This document shows, in pieces, positions 35,840 to 47,500 of a stretch of DNA of 64,000 nucleotides (the stretch's first letter is position 1; the number at the start of each line of letters is the position of its first letter). This stretch comes from Artemia franciscana (lineage: Eukaryota > Arthropoda > Branchiopoda > Anostraca > Artemiidae): the NCBI RefSeq assembly GCF_032884065.1, contig NC_088866.1:26082335-26146334 (forward strand), given 5' to 3'. Position numbers and translations under genes: made by a program. The notes under the pieces were generated by a model that was not told the DNA's origin, ran no database searches, and was given only the letters and a program-made list of their open reading frames with translations.

Positions 35840-35843
35840 CCAT

Positions 35844-37918
35844 AAAAACCGATTGACTTGGCGCCAAGGTGGTTTATCAGTATTAGTTAAAGAAGGTATC
35901 TCTTTTTGACGCATTGAAATTCTGGAAGTTCTCATGAGGAAATGCTTTTTGAAGTAATGGTGACTGAAATTAGTCTTGGAAAAAAAAATGTTTTTTTGCG
36001 TAATATACCGACCGCATTCTTCTCCAGTCAAGTCTTTCCTCTCTAAACTCCATGATTTTTGCATCAACCCCATTTTCAAAGTAAAGATGTTATCCTCTCC
36101 GGAGATTTCAATATTGACCTTCTAGAAGCTGCAAATGAATCTTCTGTTGAGTTATTGTCTTCTTGCTTTTCTGCGTATCTGCTTCTTACTTGCCTGATAC
36201 CTACGAGAATTTCACCTAGTTCTGCTTTTCTCAGTGATAATATTTTTACATCTTTATCTATTCAAGCAAATTTTGCTGTTTTAAGTGATATATCGGATCA
36301 TTTCCTGCTGGTTTCAGATTTAGCTTTTAATTATAAAATACCACAAGTAAGTAAGGAACATCAAGGATGGTTAATAAATAAAATAACATTAAAGCACCTG
36401 AATGAAAGCCTTGGACTATTGGATTGGCAGGAGGTAATATCCACTGAGCATACAGATATGGCAACTGATAATTTTCTAAGAAATTTCAATTGCTGCCTTG
36501 ATTCTAGTTGTCCATTTGTTACGATTAAAATTTGCAGAGAAAAATTTCCTATAAGGCCATGGATAACGTCTGGAATTTTGATATCAGTTAAGAAAAAAAA
36601 ATCATTTGTTTAAAAAGCAGTTAAAGAATTCAACTGATTATAATATTAAAAATTTTAGAATTTTCAAAAATAAATTAACCACACTGATACGTTTGTCAAA
36701 ACAATTGTATTATAAAAAGTCTTTTGAAGAAGCTCAAAATTCTCCTCGCAAAACGTGGTCTTTAATTAATTCTTTTATAAGAAAAGAAAGTAAGTCTAAT
36801 TTTCCTGAAAATATTAGCTTAGAAGATGGTTCGACTACTAATAAATCGGAGAAAGTGGCTGATATTTTGAATTCTTATTTTGCTAAAATAGGAGAGAAAA
36901 TTGTTTCATCAGTAATGAACCAGTTTGATTCACGTAGTAATAAACATTTTTCTTCATACCTTCCATCTCCTCAAAGTAATTCAAATTTTTCTAGGGCCTA
37001 TTTCTCAGTCTGAAATAACAAAAATAGTGTTTGATCTAAATCCAGGTAATTTAGCGGGAATTGATGGGTCTAGTTCTAAAATTTTAAAAAAAATATTGTC
37101 TGCAATAATATTACCATTACAGCATATAATCAATCTTTCATTTAAAACTTGAGTTTTCCCATCTGCTTTTAAAGAAGCGCGGATAGTTCCGCTTCACAAA
37201 GGTGATTCTCCTGAAAATCCATCAAATTCCCGTCCTATTTCTATTTTGTCAGCATTTTCTAAAATGCTTGAGAAGGCAATTTATAAGAGGTTTTATGACT
37301 TTCTAAAATCGTCTAATTTCTTCACAAATTCCCAGTTTGGTTTCCGGTCTGGACACAACACTGAACATGCTATCGGTGCTTTCATCCAATATATTCATGA
37401 ATGCTTGGATAGAGGTGAAATTCCAGCAACAATATATTTAGATTTTAAAAAAGCTTCAGACTAATATTAATAATTGTTCTCTAGTATACTTATCTACATT
37501 TAAAAGCCATATTAAACCAATACAGATTTTACAAAATAAAGCCCTAAGAATCCTTTAACTTTTTATTCCATCACCTTTTGAACTTCCAAATAAGTCTTCT
37601 ACAGCATCTTTATATACTTATCTGGTTATACTTCCAGTTTCTCAACAATTTGCTTTTGGAGCGATTCTTTTCAAAATCAATTATGACATTAAGAAATTAC
37701 CGCCATATTACCTCCATCAAAGTTTGTTCTCCCAATCACAAGATTTACATAATTATAACACTCGACAAAAAAAAAGAGTATCTACATTGACAAGTATAAT
37801 ACAGAGAGATGCTCACAAGAGATGCTGGGATGCTCACAAGGCTTTTATTGATAAATTTGTCTCTATACATTTAATAAAAAGGAAACTTAAATTTCATTTA
37901 GTTCAGGATTATTTTTAA
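35844..37918 (+). pseudogene. LINE ORF2, endonuclease end, RT N-terminal half, C-terminal part
   Basis: After the insertion come LSVLVKEG (about 35875), the endonuclease motif ILSGDFNIDLLE (about 36090), DNIFTSLS and SDISDHFLLVSD, and a pre-RT linker with RPWITSGILIS. The RT starts with LAGIDGSSSKILKK, RPISILSAFSKMLEKAIYKR (about 37240) and QFGFRSGHNTEHA. After IYLDFKKASD the sequence jumps straight to INNCSLVYLSTF and PIQILQNKALRIL of the C-terminal region, so RT motifs after A, including the catalytic YADD/FADD box, have been deleted. Frameshifts occur near 36605 and 37000. Confidence 0.85.
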
Positions 37919-38239
37919 TTAAGTATCCTTTTAGTAAGGCAAAGTTATTTATATGGTTCGTTGCTCTGGGTGATTATGGGCCTTCAGCTATCTTCCAGTA
38001 TTAATTTATATTTGATAATATTGAAATTTTTAATTTCTTCAATACTATTGAAAGATCCTGGGCTAGCTGCTACTTTCATATTATTGTTGCGTTATTGTAT
38101 CTTTGCCGTCATGTTTATCTTTGTATTGTAGTGTATGTTGTTATTGTATCTTTGTCTAGGCCTAGTTTTTCGAGCTTGTCTCCCCATGGGCCTATGTCGT
38201 ATATATACATGTATATGTGATTAATAAATAAATGATTTT

Positions 38240-40590
38240 GAAAAAAAACAAAAACATGCATTAAGAAGAGAACGACACACCAAGCATTGATTCAATAATA
38301 AAAAAAGATTACACGTATTTAAAAATAAGCCCAATTATTCAACTAATAGGGGAGCTAGCTCCTTTTCGAAGCAAAAGGACATAGTTGAATCCCCTAATGG
38401 CACATCCTAAAAAGCTGATAGGTTAGGAATATACACAAAAATAAGTAATTTTTGTCAAAATCTTTTCTTACTTAAACATTTAAAGGGATAAATTGGCGAG
38501 CTTTAAGCTACAAAGAAAAAATTAAAAAGTCTCCTCATAACTCTTTTCCTAAAAACCTATTTGTTTTTTTATTGACACTCGCCTGTTTGACACTCATCCC
38601 CCCTGTAGCTCTATTGGAAATATATTTCAATTGCCAGTATTTACTGATGATAATAGCCATTTACAAAATAAAAAAGAAGATGAAACAACTCACCAAGAGT
38701 GCCAAAAAGATTTTCATTCTGATGGGTTTGATCTGTACACAGTTTCAAATCTAAAGTTTATCTTTCAGGTCCTATGTATTTATACTGGGAGTTATATAAT
38801 TAACAAAAAAATTAAGACAAACAATTTTTTTTGGCTACGGAAAACATTTCAACTATCTCTGATAACGTGAGCATCACTGTGACAGGCAAATAATTGCCAA
38901 TTATGTTCCATCGTAGTTTGAATTCGAGGGGTTTCGCACTTTAAAAAATCGTATAAACCATGTGAATCGTCCCGCGAAAGGCGCAAAATGTTATTCATGG
39001 CGGAACTAGTCAAACTCGGTATTATTTGATGCAAATGTTGGCTGGGCTTCTTTGCGGCTGCAAACCCCGACCGATGGAAGCCTCGACTGACTGAGGTCTT
39101 GGTATATTAGAGTCTTGGTATATACCTAATACCAAGTGTCTTGGTATATTATGAAGCTTGGGCAGTCTGAAAGAGGTAACAATTATATCATACCGAGTAG
39201 AAACCAGACATCAATGTCAAGTACAGTCATTACATCAATGTCAAATACATGACAATCTGATAATCATGCAATGTTTAAAAGTTCCCCACTGCCCTTACAG
39301 AGGAAGCTAACTAACGGTATAAGAAACCCGGTTAGCCACTGTCGAGTCTAGCTTGAAGTCGCTTGAAGATTTTCAGAAACCAACCCCCACTGGAATCGAT
39401 ACTGATTGTCAATCAAAGAGCCATCAACTGCGGACAGACCCTCCTGGAGTCAAACATGTTACCAGATCACGAATACCATAATAAGCCAAGGGCTTTGAAT
39501 CTGAAACAAGTGCAGGTACAAGTACAACCAAATATTACATCAGGTGGTATAGATTGGGGAGCTTTTCGTTGCCCTAGGAAACTAAATCAAGTGTTTTCCA
39601 ATGAGTGCACTTAGTAAAGAGATAGGTGCATTCCATGTACTGTTTTTTCTTCCATGATAATGTTATGTAATTAAGTAGTTAGATAAATGTTAAAATATTT
39701 TCTTATTCAGAAGATCTCGTTACATTTCTTAGAATTTAATCTTTATTTAATACCTTTTGTATCCTGATTTCTTGTAATTTATTTTGATAAGAGGAAAGTG
39801 TTCATGCTGATTGGCTCTCCTGTCTAAAATTCTGATCCAATGAAAAGAATGGAAAGTTTTTGGCAGCGAAATTTTTTACAAGCATCTCCACATCTCTGTT
39901 TCTCTGTGGTTTGGACAAATTTCGAGTAATTGATCCCAAACCGCAAGCAGTAAACCCAACTGAAAAACAATTAATTCTTGGAATTAACTGACTGACGAGT
40001 ACTAAGTTGACGATCAATAAAGTTAATATACAAAGTTGACTTTAGTATTAAACTTATGTTATCATTTACAATAGACTTGCAAAATACCATAAGTTGTAGG
40101 AATCCCTTCTTAGATACCAAAGGGATTTTGTTCGAGTCTGTAAATCCGTGGTAGTTGGTGTACCTATCAGTGTGCACACATTTTACAAAGGCCCTAATTT
40201 AGCTTTACGACATATTTTCGTGCAGAATGTCCTTAGTATTGAGGTTACAATATTTTTCCGTGGAGAGTTCATTGCACAGACAATAGTAAACACAAAGCTA
40301 CGTAATTATGCAAAGGAAATCACCAGTTTCAAAAGAGGAGGCCACTGCATACTCAATTATCATATTAATTATTATTTTTGAGGCATAGATCTTATAATTT
40401 CAGAAATTTGAATAACTTTTAGCACAATTTCAAACAAAAGGTCTTTACGACATTTTTTTTTAATTAAACAAAATTCGTTAAACAGAATTTTAAGAGATTT
40501 GAAATTACCCGGAGGAAATTTTCAGAAAGTCAAATTCATTGTTTAAAAACTAATAAAATAGGGAACTTACGAAAGAAACTAGTAAAATTC
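38240..40590. other. No gene or repeat identified
   Basis: AT-rich, with short open frames only. CTTGGTATAT occurs three times at 39098-39150 near TAATACCAAGTG, faintly like the terminal hairpin of the 290-bp-repeat element, too weak to call. Confidence 0.5.
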
Positions 40591-40789
40591 CAGTAAATAT
40601 TTCCTTTTGGTCAGCTGAAACTCCCCTTCCTGATGACCTGGAAGTTTCAGCTTGATATGGAATGCTGTTTCTAAGATACTGCTGATACGTCCTTTTGACA
40701 ATTTATATGCACATAGAGTGTTCAAATTTAATTCAAGTTTCCCCTCAAACTTTCACCTCAATATTCTTACCCTTAGTAGTAGTCAATAT

Positions 40790-40890
40790 AGAAGCAGAAG
40801 CTGTAGCGGTAGCAGTGGTAGTGATAGTAGTATTAGTAGTAGTATTAGTAGCAGCAGTATTAATAGCAATAGTTGTGGAAGTAGTGTCAA
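40790..40890. repeat. Imperfect AGT/AGC trinucleotide tract
   Basis: About thirty AGT, AGC and ATT triplets. It produces serine-rich or valine-rich open frames on the plus strand that are not genes. Confidence 0.9.
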
Positions 40891-41208
40891 CACCATACCC
40901 CTGTCAACTTTTGTCAACTGACCATACCTCTCATGCTTTCCTGGAAGTTCCAACATAATCCCCGCTATCCTTCCTAAGTTGTGCCCTTTTGAAAATCTGT
41001 ATGCACTTAGCACATTTTGATTGAGTTTAACAGTCCCCTCAAAAATATATGAGTGTCCTTGGTCTTTTTTAACACCAAATGTAAAACTCGCCCTCTTTCC
41101 CAATAACACATAGTATTTGAAAACAAAGGGTGAATCGCATAAATTACAGCCGTCTCCCGAGGGCTTTGGGGGGGGGAGGGCTGACATCCCCAGAGTCATA
41201 TTTAGTGG

Positions 41209-41347
41209 ACCTTTCAACTATACTGAACAGATTGGATAGTTAAAAAATTTCGATATTATGTCTCTGTGAAATTAATTATACCTTTCAACTATACTGAACA
41301 GATTGGATAGTTAAAAAATTTCGATATTATGTCTCTGTGAAATTAAT
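41209..41347. repeat. 71-bp tandem duplication, copies identical
   Basis: 41209-41279 and 41280-about 41347 start ACCTTTCAACTATACTGAAC and show no difference over about 67 bases. The duplication is very recent. Confidence 0.95.
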
Positions 41348-41942
41348 AAGCGTGGGAAGGGGCTGGCTGCTATCCAATACCTTTTGACTCTTAAAGGGCA
41401 GTGGAACTTGCAATATCGGATCAAAAGAGCTTCTTTTGAAGTTTTTTACGACAACTCTATGAATGCGAAGTGCCTGGGTGAATAATTAAAAAAAATAATA
41501 ACTTATGACTATGTTTAGTAATATATAATTGCGTATCAGCTATTACCAAGGAATAGTTCTAGGTCATTGTGCAGATGGATGCGTAATCTTTCCTGTGTAG
41601 CATACACTCGCGTACCTATTGGTACAGAGAGGAAAACGGTGGGGTAAGCCATAATGAGCCATACCAGAAAGCCTTATGTTGGAAGGGGGGCTCGCAAGTT
41701 CTACAAGGAACTTTCTTTTCAGGGATTCGAAATGTAACATTTCTATTTACGCAAAATCTTTCAATATATTCAAACATATGTATACCCTTTATTTAAATAT
41801 CAGTGAACTCTGTTGTAGAGATAGCGATGGCTTCAGCCACGTAAAAGATAAACATTAAAAAGAATTTCCATCCATATGAAGATTGTTGCCCCTTTCCGTC
41901 CAATTGAAACTTTGCAATGAAAATATTATTAAGTACTTATTC

Positions 41943-42083
41943 GTCCTGTGGTGGCGCAGTGGATTTGACCTTAGCTTGGCAATACGGGACCCAGAGATCG
42001 AATCACGCTGCAGGAATGCACTGCAGGGCCGACGCAGGGACCATAGTAGTCAAGAAGCGTCGTTAATTCTTAAATAAAATTAA
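41943..42083 (+). mobile_element. tRNA-derived SINE with 15-bp target-site duplications
   Basis: The 141-bp element is flanked by perfect copies of ATTAAGTACTTATTC at 41928-41942 and 42084-42098. Its head has a pol III A box (TGGCGCAGTGG, 41952-41962) and a B box (GAGATCGAATC, 41994-42004) at tRNA-like spacing. The tail is AT-rich (TTCTTAAATAAAATTAA). The A and B boxes with long target duplications define a tRNA-type SINE moved by LINE machinery. It is not a functional tRNA: the downstream part does not fold as one. Confidence 0.85.
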
Positions 42084-42319
42084 ATTAAGTACTTATTCAA
42101 CAAAACTTCTGTTCATGGAGAATTTCAAAAAATTGTTTCTCAGGAAATCTGAGAAAGTGGGCTGTTACCAATTAATTTACAATCATTAATATATACAGTT
42201 TAACATTCAGAATTTGTTTTTTTTTGGAGGGGGACCAGCCAACTTAATAGGTGGGTTAGAAATGGGCAGGATCTGATAAACGATCAGAAATTAAATTAAA
42301 GAACCAAAAAATCAAACCA

Positions 42320-42612
42320 AGATTAAGGATTACCATTAAAACTTAAATTGGACAAAAACAAATCCATTTGTTAGGGGGCCACCCCTTTCTCACTCCCTCG
42401 CTCTTTACGCTAAAGTTTCATTTCTGTGCCATTTCTGCAGAAGAAACGACTCCTGATGTACAAGAGTCGTTGAATTGAAATATATAACTTTTTTAAAGCA
42501 CTAAAAACTTTAGCATAACTTGCGAGGGATTGAAGGGAGAGGGCAGTCAACTCATATATGAAATAATTTTGTTGGTTTTAGGTTTTAATTTATCTCTTTA
42601 CTTTTAGGTAGA
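42320..42612. repeat. Repeat family A, short foldback copy
   Basis: The left arm has ATTAAAACTTAAA and CTCGCTCTTTACGCTAAAG; the right arm has TTTAGCATAACTTGCGAGGG and ATAATTTTGTTGG-TTTAGGTTTTAA, its inverse. The centre holds a small hairpin (CGACTC ... GAGTCG). It is more diverged than the copy at 30.5 kb. Confidence 0.7.
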
Positions 42613-42619
42613 AATCTAG

Positions 42620-44350
42620 TCTAATTTAATCAGTATCCAAAATTGACACTACCCCTTGCAAAACTTTGATCTTTGTGTTCCTCTTTCCCTAAAAAAAGAG
42701 CTGGACAAGAATAGCAGCTCTGCTTCCAATGCCCAGTGCTTAGACTGAGACCATGTCATTGTATTGACACTTACTCGAATGTAAAAGAGGTAGAGAAGGA
42801 GTACAATTTAATCTTTTCACGAGAAACTTAACATACAGCTGCTTATTATTCAATAATATACTATATTATATTTACAACAAAACAAAATTCTGTTGCCCAC
42901 AACTATAGAAAATACCGAAGAATATACAAGTCAAATCTTTATTCTTTGATATATTAGTCGAGTCACGTAAAGCAGAAAATCGAGCCGAATTATACCATAT
43001 TATACCGAAATGAGACATCTGGAGCCCTCTCTGATTGTGATAAATCACATGAAAAAACTAAGAGAGTAAGAGCAACAACTTCTTACAATTCTGTGAAAAA
43101 AGTGTGCTTCAATGTCATTGGTATGCACCTGTAATACATTTTCATATGTATCTGTGAATGTATGTATCGTATGTGAATGTATATTTCGTACTTTTTCACT
43201 CAAAACATTGTTCCTTGAGGAACTACAATTTGTGGAGAGATAATTCTACATTTTGAAAATCTGAGTTACCCTCCTGTATAGAAAATTTAAGTCATAGCCC
43301 AGGAAAAGCAATAAAAAAATTTAAATTCAACTGATTGGTCATTCTGTGCAACATTTTAAGCCAGTAAGAAGATAGAAAAAGTTTGAGATTAAAAAAAATT
43401 CCACCAAACTATTTTTGCCATTTGGAGGTGGGTTTTTTTTTGAAATCTCATTGATAACCTTAATGCTATAAGTCAGCTTCTGGGACCGACAGGGAATGTA
43501 TCAAGGTGGTAGCTTGAATTCTGTTACAGGGATAGTCGTGCTCATTTAGTTGGTGGAAAGCTAAGAAAAACCTTTACGTAAAGAACTATTGCCTGAGACA
43601 AAAAAAAACCGGGAAATACCAACAGATTCTTATACAAAAAAGGACTAATTATATAATAAAAAGGCTCGTAAACTTGCCCCAGGCTATGGTAGTGTCATGA
43701 GTGATGGCAATTGATAGAGTCATGGGCAATCGTATACAATTATACGAATGGTAGAGGTTGTAATATAGACAATAAGGCAACATAATATTAGAACTATAGA
43801 AAAGTAAAAAACGCAGTAGGAATATTTGAATCTTGATATATTAATTTATTTGTTTAAAGCTAAGAAATGGCATTTAAAAACTTCTGAAAATTCTAACCTT
43901 CAGTAGCTTTTAAAAATATTCTGAATAATAACACTAATTTATGTCGTATTGAACACCGTTTTTTTCTAAATTCGTGGCATTAGGTATAATTAAATATCTT
44001 ATTTGCTGCTAGTATTTTATGGAATTAGTATTTTTACTTCTTACTTTATTTTAACAGTGTGTATTCTATATTAGCAAAATCATGTTTTAGTTTTAGGCTA
44101 ATTAATAATTTTAGCTTTTACGAAATCTTACGACGTAATTTTTTATTTACTTTTTTATCAGTGGAACCTCTAAAAATCACGTATTACAGAATAAACAATA
44201 ATCTATTTATGTAAGAATAATTTCATTTGATCGTTATACAAAGATCAACTAGTTATCTCTAACATAATACTGACAGCTTAAATGGGTTTTTTATCTTGTT
44301 TAGTTAATAATACGAAAAATACAAATTTAGCTGAACAAGACCAAAATAAT
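42620..44350. other. Region upstream of SOUL gene B, no other feature seen
   Basis: AT-rich. A TCAGT at 44351-44355 could be an arthropod initiator about 20 bases before the ATG, but no other promoter element supports it. Confidence 0.4.
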
Positions 44351-44371
44351 CAGTGTCGTTACGGATCAGCA

Positions 44372-44395
44372 ATGAAAACTATAGTTGTGTTTTTG
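44372..44395 (+). CDS. SOUL gene B exon 1 (24 nt)
   Basis: Eight codons, MKTIVVFL, followed by donor GTAAGT and ending in phase 0. It joins VLVAYTKAA of exon 2 to complete a signal peptide. The call rests on the good signal peptide and donor; an EST would settle it. Confidence 0.75.
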
Positions 44396-44496
44396 GTAAG
44401 TTTATTTTAAGATTAAACTATTCAATTAATAATCGATTGAAGCAATACAAAAGTGATCGTGTCGAGAATAACAATTATAACTGCTTTAGTTGGGTT

Positions 44497-44552
<56 letters not shown>

Positions 44553-47500
44553 TTAACTTCCATTTTTATGAATCAGTTGGCAAAAGATAGCAAAAAAAAA
44601 AAAAAATAAGACCTTCAAAAATGAACCTTGTAAATTATATTTGCATCGAGATAGGCGATCCGGTCGGTTTGTTCTGATTACCCATTCTAGATGATTACGC
44701 TGGCCGGGGAAGAACTAGACTATGCATAGCAAATGCATTGCTATTTGCTGATTCACAATTTTTTTTTCATCTTCAAGTCCTGGCCGATGGGAAAAAAAAA
44801 GTTTTGGGCCCCTTCCTTGACAAAATTATTTGTTATTTCAAGTTTATCCAATCATTGGGGGGGATTAAAAATGGGCTAATTTGATACCCTGACAACATGT
44901 AGTGTCTTTCGACTTACCTCTACCCCTGTCAAAAGTCAAAGTCCGCTTATCCCCTCAAAAAAAATTCGAAAAAATTTCTACTTGATCCCCCAAGAAGCTG
45001 TTCCAGAGACAATTCCGATTTCGTGTCTTGAAAGTCCAGATTCGATATCAATGTCAGATTCGATGTCAGATTCTGAGTTCAATTACTCAGGTAAACGTGT
45101 CTTTTCAAACATATAGAAAACTCTGGAGAATCTTGGGAGAACAAACAATCCCAAAGAGTTCAGTGCTGATCGGACAACCAGCACCATCATATCCACCTTT
45201 CTTACTAAATTCTATCTCTGAACAATGAGTAAATTACAAAGTTTAGGGCCATTGTCCCTGAATCATCAGGATTTATGTCAGTCCTGCGTGCATACTTTTA
45301 GGACTTGAGGCCATTTGGAGGCAAAAAGTAAGCGGAGGTGAGTTTTGTGATTTATAATAGCTTTCAGTCTTTAAAAAGAACGCATCGACTTTCAATTTCC
45401 AACTGAATGACCCCTTTCTAGTTTCTATGGAGTTCTTCCAATGCGAAGCGGTCAGTGAAAGAATAATTTATGGGAGACGAATGGTGAATTTCTGTTCGAG
45501 GTTCGATTTTCTTTTCCTGGAGCTAAAAATTCTATAAATAATCTACGGTTACGACAAGAGAGGACAAGCCCCTATTCTAAATGAGAAAGAAGTTGAATGT
45601 AGATTTTAAGCATCAATCGAAGAACTTGCTCGAAATTAAGATTTTTTGTAATTGAGAAGTTTCAAATCGCCATTCTTCTGTTGGAGAAATATGTTAAATG
45701 TATGTACATGTTTCTTAGAAATGTAAAAATTAAATTCAAAATGTTTTCTGTCAGGTCTTGGTCGCTTACACTAAAGCAGCAGTAGAGGAGACTCCCTATG
45801 AAGTCATTGAAACAGCAGCGGTAAGTTTTTTACTTTACTAGAAGGAATGATTGATAAATTTAAATACAAAATCGTATAATATAACCTCACATATATGATG
45901 CGGTTGCTCATGTTCATTGATGAGCTTACCATCCCTCCCATTCTAAGAAGGAGGGGTTATATTCAAAGCCAATCCCCATGTTCAAGGATTAGAAGTTGTA
46001 AGACGACAGCATGTTTGTTTTTATTTTTGTTTTTTTTCGTCTTTCAGTGTTCTTTTTTCTCTCTCTTTTTTTTTTTTTTAAAGTAGTAAGGATGAAGTTG
46101 ATTTGAAGTAAGAAATCACTTTGACTGCCTCTACAGGCCCATTTGAGCTTTCCTGCAGCCGAAAGTAGTGTGTGTTTTATATTAATTTTGTATAATAAAT
46201 TATTTGTGAACTTGAAGTTGAACTTTCAAGCACCCAAGTGTTCTTGTATTACTGCGTACCTGCAAACATGGTTATAAATTCAATTTGTGAGCCAGATTTT
46301 CATCTTTGCTTTTGAAATCGTTTGGAATCCGACTATTCAAATGAAAATAGGTTGAATTAAAGAGGATACAGAAAAATTGCAATTATGACCTATTTTTGCC
46401 TTCCTTTTTAATGCCTTCCAAGACTACAATGGCAATATATGATGCACAAAAAACAAGACCAAAAACGAAGAAAAAAGAGTATAATTTAAAACACTGAATA
46501 AATATAAAACAAATCAATTCAATGCTCATAATATATCAACCTATGTGTTGCAGAAGAAAAATCATAACCTTTAAAAGTAATCTTAACAGAAGAAAAAATG
46601 GGACTAAAAAAACAAAACCTAAACGAAGCACCATTCAAATTTTGACTGAGCGTGAGTTCTTTGCTTGGTGACTGATGCCTCTCTATTGACTTGGATTAGA
46701 TTTAGACGACTAATTGAGGCTTTTTTTTACTGAGAAGGAATTTATGCTGAACCTCTTTTTACTAAACTAATAAGAATAAAATATTCCCAGTATCTGTGTT
46801 TAAAACAAAGTCATTATGTATTTAATTTTTTTTTCATTGCTTCCCTAAAATATTGAGGTAAATTAATTACCGTGGACACCAGGAATGCCTCATCGAAATT
46901 ACTAAATCATTTGGTTATTTAACACTGTGAAGGACTACGCAAAATCAGTAGCATCATTTTTGTCCCTAGACATTGGAGGTTTGTCTATGAAATGTTTTCG
47001 TTTGCGTAGCTTTTCTTCCAAACTGTGGACAGGACCGACATCCCCTTAATCGTGTTTATCTGTTTCAAAATAAAAACTCATCAATAGCTGTTTTACGGCT
47101 TGTTTTTATTTTTCCTTTTTTCCGGAAAGGGGAGGAGTAAAATTCACCCCCATTTCTTCTCCATATAGATCATTGCTTTGTCACAGCGCATATACCTGTA
47201 TTCTACAGAACACTGTTTTTCAGGATTATGAAATCAGACGTTACCCCCAGCGAAAATGGGTTGCAACAACCTTAGAAGCCTTAAGCTATGATTCAGTTAC
47301 AAATGCTTTATTCCAAACCCTGTTTCAGTACATAGATGGCGGCAATTCAGAAGGTACGTTCAAGAGCCTATAATAAGTTCACTTCAATTTACTCAAGAAA
47401 ATAAGATAATGAATGATAATAGTAACCTCATCAACAGTAAGCGAGATGTTAAAAAAAGTTTGGTATATTACGCATCCGATAGAAGAATTTATTTTTGATC

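Larger units (their letters stand above)
31244..35843 (+). mobile_element. Helentron/HINE-like element made of about 290-bp tandem repeats
   Basis: A 4.6-kb insertion into the endonuclease of the LINE. The left part has GAGCTAAGAGCTC and GGCACTTG (31261-31268). The body is a tandem array: AAGTTTCATCCCGATCCCT recurs at 32438, 32731, 34246, 34537, 34821 and 35110 (spacing 284-293), with weaker copies near 31715 and 32145. Two larger modules near 35160-35455 and 35455-35760 repeat each other. Then come a GACA microsatellite and a terminal hairpin followed by CC (35820-35841). CAAGTGCC at the right end is the inverse of GGCACTTG at the left. Short inverted subterminal repeats, a central array and a 3' hairpin are the layout of HINE/DINE-1 elements; the assignment is inference. 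No Rep/helicase gene is present. Confidence 0.6.
27480..38240 (+). mobile_element. LINE split by two insertions and one internal deletion
   Basis: Pieces in order on the plus strand: ORF1 (27520-28212), spacer (28213-28565), repeat family A insertion (28566-30830), ORF2 start with the first part of the endonuclease (about 30835-31243), insertion of a 4.6-kb tandem-repeat element (31244-35843), the rest of the endonuclease and RT (35844-37460), a direct jump to the C-terminal region (37461-37918), then a 3' UTR ending near 38240 in AATAAATAAA-type sequence. The endonuclease reading resumes at the second junction almost to the base, which shows that the pieces were one element. It is a CR1/Jockey-type LINE of a different family from the two at 0.6-8.8 kb. 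Confidence 0.8.
40600..41480. repeat. Repeat family C, diverged copies
   Basis: CCTGGAAGTTTCA followed by TACTGCTGATACG (40638-40690) matches 52906-52960 (CCTGGAAGTTTCAACTC ... TATTGCTGATACG). A second, weaker copy starts at 40940 (TTTCCTGGAAGTTCCAAC). The end (41345-41420; AAGGGGCTGGCTGC) resembles 52347 and 53768. No protein is encoded. Confidence 0.5.

Noticed and set aside
39098-39150. Third end of the 290-bp-repeat element (TAATACCAAGTG)
   Set aside because: Only the hairpin core is similar; the preceding GACA tract and GCTATATGTCA are absent.
39363-39614. 83-codon plus-strand open frame (ends KLNQVFSNECT)
   Set aside because: Composition is plausible but no family, splice site or conserved neighbour supports it.
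40652-41217. Serine-, valine- and leucine-rich open frames on both strands
   Set aside because: They run through an imperfect AGT/AGC trinucleotide tract and have no other protein character.
41943-42030. A tRNA gene
   Set aside because: A and B boxes are present, but the flanks are target duplications and the body lacks a tRNA acceptor stem; it is a SINE.
44353-44556. Open frame ending in poly-phenylalanine
   Set aside because: It reads through the 48-base T tract in a different frame from exon 1 of SOUL gene B.
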